Part shown: positions 7,333 to 12,631 of the stretch, one piece after another
How positions within the stretch are numbered: position 1 is the stretch's first letter
Layout of the letters: every line of letters starts with the position of its first letter
NCBI GenBank assembly: GCA_040902855.1
Contig: JBBDWN010000170.1
Coordinates: 1 to 12,631 of the forward strand
DNA: 12,631 nucleotides
Direction of reading: 5' to 3'
From: DATHWB01 sp040902855
GTDB taxonomy: Bacteria > Actinomycetota > Acidimicrobiia > Spongiisociales > ZC4RG35
Notes under the pieces: model-generated
Database searches by the model: none
What the model was told of the DNA's origin: nothing
Seen by the model: only the letters and a program-made list of their open reading frames with translations
Made by a program: the position numbers and the translations under genes

Positions 7333-8555
7333 ATCGAGTTCACTTTCATCAGGCGCTCGTGGATCGGTTCCTCGACCTGGATGCGGACGATCTCGCGCCC
7401 GCCGAGGTCGAAGCCGACGGCGGTGTCGTTGAAGATGGCGTACGGCTCACCGCCGACCTGGACTTCGCCGACCTGCGGACCTTCCTCCACATCGAAGGAG
7501 AAGATCGTGTGCTGGGAAGCGCGGAAGAGTTGTAACAACGCCAACAGCCGGCGGGACGGGCGGGTGTACCGCTCGATCGCCCGATCGACACCGGGTCCGA
7601 ACATCTGTCGCAAGTAGTCCCGCGGAACCCAGCGCGGCGGGATGTAGTAGATGTTGGGTTGGGTACCGAACTGGGGATACAACGGCAGCGCCACCTGTTC
7701 TTCCTGCACCAGGAAGAACAGCGGATGCTTCGGATCGTCGACCCAGGTGCCGTCCGCCTCGACCTGGACCAGGCCCTGCATGCGGATCTTGCCCACACAG
7801 GCGGACATGCAGCGCGGCTCCATCGCCTGACCGCCGGTGATCGGATCGGATCCCTCCACCCGCGGATAACAGCCGATGCACTTTTCGGACGTGCCGGTCG
7901 TCGGTCGGTACATCGCCTTCTTGTACGGGCACGCTTCGACACACTTGCGGTATCCCCGGCAGCGCTCCTGGTCGATCAACACGATCCCGTCCTCGGGGCG
8001 CTTGTACACCGCGTTGCGGGGACACGCCGCCAGACAGGCGGGATAGGTGCAGTGGTTGCAGATCCTGGCCAGGTAGAAGAACCAGCCCTCGTGTTCGGGG
8101 AGGCTGGCGCCCTTCGACGACCAGCCGGTTCCGTGGTCCTCGAACCGGTTCGGGGCCTTCCACTCCTCGTCGGCGGGGAGGTACCCGAGCACCTGGTCGT
8201 CGGTACCGGCCGCTTCGAAAACGGTCTTGCCCTCGAAGCGGCCGTACGGCGCATCCGGGGACCCGCCGGTGCCGTCCCACACCTGACCTCCCGGATTCGC
8301 CCCTTCCAGCAGCTCGAGCAGGTTGACGTCCCAGTGCCGGGGATACCCGCCGTACGGCTTGGTCTCGACGTTGTTCCACCACATCAGCTCCTGGCCTGCC
8401 GAGAACGTCCAGGTGGAGCGACACGCCATCGTGCAGGTCTGACAGGCGATACACCGGTTGATGTTGAAGACGGCGGCGAACTGGCGTTTGGCGCCCCCGC
8501 CTTCGAAGCGATATTCCATGTCACGGCCGAGCTGCCAGTTGTACGTGGTCGTCAT
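7329..8555 (-). CDS. nxrB/narH: Iron-sulfur beta subunit, NxrB/NarH-like
   Basis: This 408-aa subunit carries four iron-sulfur clusters that link the molybdenum site to the gamma haem. The cysteine groups are CIACQTCTMAC (35-45), CNHCTYPACLAAC (166-178), CRGYRKCVEAC (199-209), CIGC (226-229) and CMSAC (249-253). In the third group Tyr202 stands where the second cysteine of a [4Fe-4S] motif would be (Trp in NarH), as expected for a [3Fe-4S] cluster. Blocks such as NWQLGRDMEY, STWTFSAGQELMWWNNVETK and GPGVDRAIERY closely resemble, as I remember it, NxrB of Nitrospira. No signal peptide is visible, which fits export bound to alpha through Tat. GGAG lies about eight bases before the ATG. Substrate direction (nitrite oxidation or nitrate reduction) cannot be read from this subunit. 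Confidence 0.9.
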   Translation of the reverse strand: MTTTYNWQLGRDMEYRFEGGGAKRQFAAVFNINRCIACQTCTMACRSTWTFSAGQELMWWNNVETKPYGGYPRHWDVNLLELLEGANPGGQVWDGTGGSPDAPYGRFEGKTVFEAAGTDDQVLGYLPADEEWKAPNRFEDHGTGWSSKGASLPEHEGWFFYLARICNHCTYPACLAACPRNAVYKRPEDGIVLIDQERCRGYRKCVEACPYKKAMYRPTTGTSEKCIGCYPRVEGSDPITGGQAMEPRCMSACVGKIRMQGLVQVEADGTWVDDPKHPLFFLVQEEQVALPLYPQFGTQPNIYYIPPRWVPRDYLRQMFGPGVDRAIERYTRPSRRLLALLQLFRASQHTIFSFDVEEGPQVGEVQVGGEPYAIFNDTAVGFDLGGREIVRIQVEEPIHERLMKVNSI

Positions 8556-8803
8556 GGGCGGGCTCCGAACACACCGAGGATCAGGTCTCGAACGAAGTCG
8601 TCTCCCCGCCGCCGGTAGATGGCGTTGGGGAGCCCGAAGGCCGGTGAGGTGAACAGTTCGCCGATGTCGTGGGCACTGAAGCCGGTGAGGGCGTACTCCT
8701 CGATGATGCAGCGTGCCGTCTCGCGGTCGCTCTGTTCGGTGATTCCGTCGGGATTGGACACCGCCACCATCTCGAAGGGGTCGTCGTTGGCGAGATCCTT
8801 CAC
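8552..8803 (-). CDS. Small 83-aa protein of unknown function between alpha and beta genes
   Basis: I do not recognise this protein. It starts at GTG 8803, whose GTGA overlaps the alpha stop, and its TGA overlaps the beta ATG, so it is coupled on both sides. A good Shine-Dalgarno, GAGGGGG (8812-8818), lies eight bases before the GTG. The N-terminus is acidic (VKDLANDDPFEMV). A probable helix follows (SDRETARCIIEEYALTGFS), then HDIGELFTSPAFGLPNAIYR and a basic/hydrophobic end (RGDDFVRDLILGVFG). There is one cysteine (C32), no signal peptide and no transmembrane helix. Well-studied type II DMSO-reductase operons (ebd, ser, clr, ddh) have no gene at this place. It may be an accessory subunit, an assembly factor or an interaction partner of alpha/beta; all of this is inference. 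The coupled start, stop and ribosome-binding site make the gene itself credible. Confidence 0.8.
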   Translation of the reverse strand: MKDLANDDPFEMVAVSNPDGITEQSDRETARCIIEEYALTGFSAHDIGELFTSPAFGLPNAIYRRRGDDFVRDLILGVFGARP

Positions 8804-11800
8804 GTCGACCGCCCCCTCACGGTGACGAACTGGCCGCCCAGATACCGCTGCATGAAACGGTTCTCGCTTCCCGGGCTCTTGCCGGTCGTCGCCCCCGACC
8901 ACACCCCCACACCGCCCGGACCGCCGCTTTCGGCTTTCGTGATCCTGACGAGGGTCTCCTTCGGCACGGTGTTGATGGCGTGGTTGTCGACGTCGAAGCC
9001 GAACAGCATCCGCATCGAACCCGCCGCCTTGTGGAACAGCGTGTCGGTCTGGTGCATGGGCGGCGCCCACCCCCGAGTCAACGACTGCTGGCTGCCATGC
9101 CGGAAGCTCGACTGGTAGCCGGTGTCGGCCAACGCCCGACCGTCGGGGCGTGTCTTCTGGGCCGCCACGGTGCGAGGTGTCGCCATGTAGAAGGCGTGCT
9201 TGATCATCGTGACGCCCGGCGGGTAGGCCGGGTTGTAGCTCACACGGGCCATGAGCCGGGCCGCCTCGTAGAAGGGGTCGTCGGGAGACGCTCCGACGTA
9301 CGGCCGGTCGGCCGGGTTGGCGTCGATCCACACCCAGTCTCCGCTCTCCAGCCCCAGCGACCGGGCGTCGACCGGGTTCATGTGGAGTTGGGCGTCACCC
9401 ACGCCCGGCATGCGTGTCTCGGTCCGCTGCGGATCACCGAAGTTCGAGTTCCAGATCCAATGCCAGTCGGTGATCGCCCACGACGAGTGCACCGAGTGTC
9501 GGGACTTCGGGGTGAGACACAGGAACTTGAACCCTTGTTCGTACAGGGGGTTGACGGTGGCTCGTACCTCTCGCCACGGCATCATCACGTTCCGCACCTG
9601 CCGTCGGTCCGGATCGATGTCGTCGAGCGGAATGCCGTAGTCCTTGGGTCGGAGCCACGGGCTCGACGAGACGATCACGTTCGGCAGGAACGGGGTCGCT
9701 TCCACCGCCTCCCGATGCACGATCAGGTTCTCGCCGTAGTCGATCGCCTCGGTCAGGTCGCAGTAGGCGTTCATCCTTCCGGTGTCGGTGTAGAAGGGAA
9801 GGCTGTCCCTCACCTGTTCCCAGAACGGGATGCGCGGATAGGTCCGGTACTGCATGAGCGCACCGCCCGGCTCGCCGTACCGGCCGGCCATGATGTCGGC
9901 CACCGTGTAGCCCTCGGTGGTGAAGGAGGCACTCAGCACCCGATCCAGATAGACCTCGGGGCGACCCTCGCTGGCGAACCGGAAGTAGTCGGCGAATCGC
10001 CTCTCGCCGGTGAGGCTCGACAGCGCCCGGGCCACGCCTGCGAAGATCGCAACGTCGTCCCGGCTGTCGTACAGCGGTGGGATCCCGCCTTTCCACAGCT
10101 GGAGGAACGGGTTCGAACAGGACCCGCCCATCTCCAGGGTCTCGAACTCGAGCCAACTGTTGGCGGGGAGGATGATGTCGGCGAACTCCGCCGACCCGGT
10201 CCACTCGATCTGCTGGTCGACGATCATGTCGACCTTGGGATTGACGTTCTTGATCAGGTGGTAGGCCCACTTGGCCTGGTTGATCAGGTTGGCGTTGTTG
10301 TACCAGAGCACCTTGGTGGGCGTCGGCATGTGCGACCGCCCCGTGAACACCTTCCGTCCTTCCGCCGGGGTGTCGACGATGAGCGGACGATCGCCGTACC
10401 CCCAGTAGGAGGTCTCTTCGCCGTGGATGTAGTGGTGGACGTCGTCGAAGCCGTAGGTGGCGGAGTCGTCCATCAGCGGGTGGAAGGGGTCCTCGTTGAC
10501 GTAGCCGCCGACACCGGGCCCGAACCACGATGCGGCGTGGAAGATGCCTCCCTTGTAGTTGCCCGCCCAGGTGCTGACACCGCTGCCGGGCTGACCGACC
10601 TGGCCGGTCAACATCGCCACCAGGAAGGTGGCACGGTTGTGGAGGGTGGCATGGAAGTAGTGGTTGACGCCCTCGCCGACATGGATCGCCATCGGTCGAA
10701 TCGTGGCCACGTCGTCGAGGAGCCGTTCGAGCAGGTCGCGAGGCGAACCGGTGATGTCGGCGACCGTGTCGAGGTCGTAGTCGGCCAGATGCTCGGTGTA
10801 GAGATGGAAGGCGGTTGCCACCTCGACGGTTGAACCGTCGGCCAGCTGGATCGTCCCCCGCCAGTCGATCTCAGGATCGATGCCCGCCTCCACCAGCCGA
10901 TCCCCGACATGTTCCCGGCTCAAGGTGCGGAATGAACCGGTGACATCCCGCACCATTCGGTCGCCGATGACCTCGTACTGCTCGGCCGTCATCCCGTGCA
11001 GGCGGAAGCTGGGACCCTCCGGGTCGAGAAGGGGAAGGTGGTCGGCGTCGACCTCCTCGGCACGCAACCGTTTGAGGGTGTCGAGGCGGACCAGCAGCGG
11101 AAGATCGGTGAATCGCTTGACGAAGTCGACGTCGTACAGGCCACGACCCATCAGCTCGCGGGCGAGATAGAGGAAGACGGCGGTGTCGGACAGTCCGGCG
11201 CGAACGGGGATCCAGTAGTCGGACTTGGACGACTGCGGACCGTACTCGGGAACGATCGAGACGATCTTTCCGCCTCGCTCCATGATCTGGTGGAACCAGT
11301 GGCTCTCCGGCATCTTGTTCTCCACCAGGTTCTTCCCGACCTGGATGAGGAGACGGCTGTGCCGCAGGTCGTTGAAGTCCGTCTCCGTGGTCTGCAGGCC
11401 ATGGACGAAGGGGAAGCCAGGCGCCTGGTCTCCCCGCCACGTGTACTCCGACCAGTCCCGCGCCCCCTGGGCCTCGTCGGGGCCCACATCACGGACGGCT
11501 GCGTCGAGGAGCGCCAGCATGTTGGCGAATCGGAACAGTCCGAACTTCCCGGCGACACCGTGCACGGGGAGCGACGAGCCGAACTTCATGGTGCGAACAC
11601 CCGAGTGCTCCCAGAACTCGAGCATCTCCGGTTCGTAGCCGTCTTCGTCGAGTAGACGCCGGCGGCCCTCCTCTCCCGAGTACGTCCGAGCGATGGCTTC
11701 GAGTCCCCGCGCCGCATAGTCGTCCACTTCGTCCCAGGTGAGACGGACGAAGGTGTCGTTGCCTCGGTCATCGAAGCGGTACCGGGTGCGCAGGGCCGGA

Positions 11801-12264
11801 CTATCCGAGAGGGACGGGAATCCGTCGTCCGCCCACTCTTTCCAGCCGCGCCTCACCATCGGCGCCCGCAGCCGGTAGGGCCCGTACACCCTGCGATGGA
11901 GGGTGTAGCCCTTCAGGCAGCCACGCGGATTCCATTGGGCGGTGGAGCTGTTCCCCTGCGGGTCGCGATAGTTGTCGCCGTCGTAGTTCTGTTCGAGCCG
12001 CATCACCACGCCGTTACGGGTGAAGGCCCGCAGCCGGCACATGTGGGTGTCGTTGGGCGCACAGATGACCGTGAAGCTTCCGTCGTAGCGGTACTGATCC
12101 CGGTAGATCGACTCCCACTCCCGATTGGGATACGTCAACAGCGGGTTCTCGACACCCGGGACTCCTTCCAGGGCGAAGAGGCCGATGTCGAGTGCCCCGG
12201 TGAGGACAGCCAGACCCGCTCCTCCCGAGAGTTTGACGAACCTTCTACGGGTCATTCCGGCCAT
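8800..12264 (-). CDS. nxrA/narG: Molybdenum catalytic alpha subunit with Tat signal, NxrA/NarG-like (type II DMSO reductase family)
   Basis: This 1154-aa catalytic subunit should bind Mo-bis-MGD and one [4Fe-4S] cluster and be exported folded. The Tat motif TRRRFVK (5-11) precedes a hydrophobic stretch. The cluster motif is CAPNDTHMC (C68, D72, C76) with C116 in NPRGC, that is CX3DX3CX39C: an aspartate replaces the usual second cysteine, as I recall for NxrA of Nitrospira and anammox bacteria. D279 in WRGDQAPG aligns with the Asp ligand of molybdenum in NarG. The C-terminal pterin-binding domain includes LTPKSRHSVHSSW and LHMNPVDARSLGLESGDWVW. I chose the ATG at 12264 because GAGGGAG (12275-12281) lies ten bases upstream; a second ATG at 12255 is possible, and the open frame reaches 12330. 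Likely reaction: nitrate reduction or nitrite oxidation outside the membrane. Another oxyanion cannot be excluded. Confidence 0.9.
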   Translation of the reverse strand: MAGMTRRRFVKLSGGAGLAVLTGALDIGLFALEGVPGVENPLLTYPNREWESIYRDQYRYDGSFTVICAPNDTHMCRLRAFTRNGVVMRLEQNYDGDNYRDPQGNSSTAQWNPRGCLKGYTLHRRVYGPYRLRAPMVRRGWKEWADDGFPSLSDSPALRTRYRFDDRGNDTFVRLTWDEVDDYAARGLEAIARTYSGEEGRRRLLDEDGYEPEMLEFWEHSGVRTMKFGSSLPVHGVAGKFGLFRFANMLALLDAAVRDVGPDEAQGARDWSEYTWRGDQAPGFPFVHGLQTTETDFNDLRHSRLLIQVGKNLVENKMPESHWFHQIMERGGKIVSIVPEYGPQSSKSDYWIPVRAGLSDTAVFLYLARELMGRGLYDVDFVKRFTDLPLLVRLDTLKRLRAEEVDADHLPLLDPEGPSFRLHGMTAEQYEVIGDRMVRDVTGSFRTLSREHVGDRLVEAGIDPEIDWRGTIQLADGSTVEVATAFHLYTEHLADYDLDTVADITGSPRDLLERLLDDVATIRPMAIHVGEGVNHYFHATLHNRATFLVAMLTGQVGQPGSGVSTWAGNYKGGIFHAASWFGPGVGGYVNEDPFHPLMDDSATYGFDDVHHYIHGEETSYWGYGDRPLIVDTPAEGRKVFTGRSHMPTPTKVLWYNNANLINQAKWAYHLIKNVNPKVDMIVDQQIEWTGSAEFADIILPANSWLEFETLEMGGSCSNPFLQLWKGGIPPLYDSRDDVAIFAGVARALSSLTGERRFADYFRFASEGRPEVYLDRVLSASFTTEGYTVADIMAGRYGEPGGALMQYRTYPRIPFWEQVRDSLPFYTDTGRMNAYCDLTEAIDYGENLIVHREAVEATPFLPNVIVSSSPWLRPKDYGIPLDDIDPDRRQVRNVMMPWREVRATVNPLYEQGFKFLCLTPKSRHSVHSSWAITDWHWIWNSNFGDPQRTETRMPGVGDAQLHMNPVDARSLGLESGDWVWIDANPADRPYVGASPDDPFYEAARLMARVSYNPAYPPGVTMIKHAFYMATPRTVAAQKTRPDGRALADTGYQSSFRHGSQQSLTRGWAPPMHQTDTLFHKAAGSMRMLFGFDVDNHAINTVPKETLVRITKAESGGPGGVGVWSGATTGKSPGSENRFMQRYLGGQFVTVRGRST
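8812..8818 (-). promoter_or_regulatory. Ribosome-binding site for the GTG-started small gene
   Basis: GAGGGGG on the minus strand lies eight bases before the GTG at 8803. It decides the start of the 83-aa protein over longer readings inside the alpha gene. Confidence 0.6.
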
Positions 12265-12274
12265 TTGTCCGCTG

Positions 12275-12281
12275 CTCCCTC
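12275..12281 (-). promoter_or_regulatory. Ribosome-binding site of the alpha gene
   Basis: GAGGGAG on the minus strand lies ten bases before the ATG at 12264. It supports that start, which places the twin arginines at residues 6-7, over the longer open frame beginning at 12330. Confidence 0.55.
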
Positions 12282-12303
12282 GCCGCCGTCCAGTTCCGCA
12301 TAA

Positions 12304-12313
12304 CGAACGTTCG
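12304..12313. promoter_or_regulatory. Perfect 10-bp palindrome, candidate operator
   Basis: CGAACGTTCG is a perfect palindrome 40-49 bases before the alpha start codon, flanked by AA on the left and CT on the right. Its form recalls operators of dimeric repressors such as TetR-family proteins, or a shortened SOS-type box. Which protein binds, if any, cannot be read from the sequence; the ArsR-type regulator of this operon is one candidate. Confidence 0.35.
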
Positions 12314-12353
12314 CTCGTCTCCGCAATCAAACCGGTCCAAACGGGATGTCAGG

Positions 12354-12371
12354 TAGGGCCGAAAGTCCCTA
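12354..12371 (-). promoter_or_regulatory. DosR/DevR-like dyad upstream of the operon
   Basis: The minus-strand sequence TAGGGACTTTCGGCCCTA is an imperfect 18-bp dyad. It resembles the DosR (DevR) box of actinobacteria, whose core is a GGGAC half-site facing a complementary half across a short A/T-containing centre. It ends about 90 bases before the alpha start codon, and a -35-like CTGACA lies directly downstream. DosR activates genes under hypoxia and nitric oxide, which fits anaerobic nitrogen-oxide respiration. No response regulator gene is in the window, so the link is inferred. Confidence 0.45.
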
Positions 12372-12471
12372 TATCTGCCCTCCGCAGTTTTTACGGCGCC
12401 AACCTGTTCAAGGTCGCACCTCCGGGGGAGCCAGGGACACACCTGTCGGCAGACAACCCGATCGAGATCGC

Positions 12472-12505
12472 GAAAAATTCTTCCCAACCCCGAAGGGGTT
12501 GGGAA
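12472..12505 (-). terminator. Rho-independent-type hairpin upstream of the operon
   Basis: The arms TTCCCAACCCC and GGGGTTGGGAA form a perfect 11-bp stem around a 3-base loop (12481-12505). On the minus strand the stem is followed by GAATTTTTC, a U-tract; the plus strand lacks one. It therefore looks like an intrinsic terminator for minus-strand transcripts that enter from the right. Because the neighbouring gene there appears to point the other way, it may instead insulate the operon or act as a leader attenuator. Confidence 0.65.
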
Positions 12506-12599
12506 CCGGTGACCGGGTCTTGACGGCACGCTCGGTCATCCCGTAGAGAGCCTCTCCACCAGGGCCGGTGTCAGTCGGCTCGAGTGATGGAGGTGGCGA

Positions 12600-12631
12600 A
12601 TGGGTGGGCTTCTTCAAGTGGTGAGCGCGAC
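12600..12631 (+). CDS. Probable start of a divergent gene (partial, runs off the right edge)
   Basis: A plus-strand ATG at 12600 opens a frame reading MGGLLQVVSA to the end of the window. A strong Shine-Dalgarno, GGAGGT (12589-12594), lies five bases upstream. Ten codons do not allow a function to be named. An alternative ATG at 12587 in another frame has no comparable ribosome-binding site. Confidence 0.4.
   Translation, partial: MGGLLQVVSA

Larger units (their letters stand above)
12265..12599. other. Divergent intergenic region with control elements of the operon
   Basis: These 335 bases separate the alpha gene from a probable plus-strand gene at the right edge. They hold a ribosome-binding site (12275-12281), a 10-bp palindrome (12304-12313), a DosR-like dyad (12354-12371) and a U-tailed hairpin (12472-12505). 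Weak promoter-like pieces can be found. On the minus strand CTGACA (12347-12352) has TTGATT 16 bases later, and on the plus strand TTGACG (12520-12525) has the poor GTAGAG 17 bases later. The short open frames crossing this region have no ribosome-binding site or recognisable motif, so I do not call them. Confidence 0.6.

Noticed and set aside
8980..10833. Long plus-strand open frame (617 codons) opposite the alpha gene
   Set aside because: High-GC antisense shadow: the translation is rich in Arg, Val, Gly and His without recognisable motifs, while the minus strand encodes a clear molybdoenzyme.
12265..12599. FNR/NNR box (TTGAT-N4-ATCAA) in the upstream region
   Set aside because: A single TTGAT half-site is present without a matching second half at the right distance.
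12408..12617. Short minus-strand frame (69 codons) upstream of the operon
   Set aside because: It needs a TTG start, reads straight through the terminator-like hairpin and shows no motif.
1..12631. CRISPR arrays, tRNA or rRNA genes, insertion sequences, toxin-antitoxin or phage modules
   Set aside because: No repeat-spacer pattern, cloverleaf-like sequence, transposase motif or terminal repeats were seen; the window is a continuous metabolic operon.

Overview
The window is high-GC DNA with all substantial genes on the minus strand. It reads as one long, tightly packed operon running from about 12264 down to 89. The GC content, the GTG start, the COG2345-type ArsR regulator and a DosR-like dyad in front of the operon suggest an actinomycete-type bacterium. 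This placement is an inference, because the window has no rRNA or marker gene.

Region by region, in transcription order from right to left: (1) An intergenic region (12265-12599) holds a strong hairpin with a U-tract, a DosR-like dyad and a 10-bp palindrome. A divergent plus-strand gene probably starts at 12600. (2) A molybdenum oxidoreductase module follows: a Tat-exported catalytic alpha subunit, an unrecognised 83-aa protein, a four-cluster iron-sulfur beta subunit, a TorD/NarJ-type chaperone and a haem-b-binding gamma subunit. As I remember the family, alpha and beta resemble most closely the periplasm-facing nitrite oxidoreductase/nitrate reductase branch (Nitrospira and anammox NxrAB and related Nar-like enzymes), not the cytoplasmic NarGHI type. 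(3) Next come a multi-pass membrane protein of unknown function and an ArsR-type regulator with three conserved-looking cysteines. (4) The distal part encodes oxygen-independent coproporphyrinogen III dehydrogenase (HemN) and two related multi-pass membrane proteins with paired histidines, reminiscent of NnrS or haem-copper oxidase subunit I. A further gene may start at the left edge.

Working model: alpha/beta is folded with the chaperone and exported through Tat, with beta carried along by alpha. Outside the membrane it exchanges electrons through the gamma haem, which a C-terminal helix anchors. No NarI-type dihaem quinol oxidase is encoded, so electrons must pass through another carrier or through one of the unknown membrane proteins. 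HemN would supply haem when oxygen is low. The regulator and the DosR-like box point to control by oxygen, NO or redox state. The sequence cannot decide whether the enzyme reduces nitrate, oxidises nitrite or uses another oxyanion.
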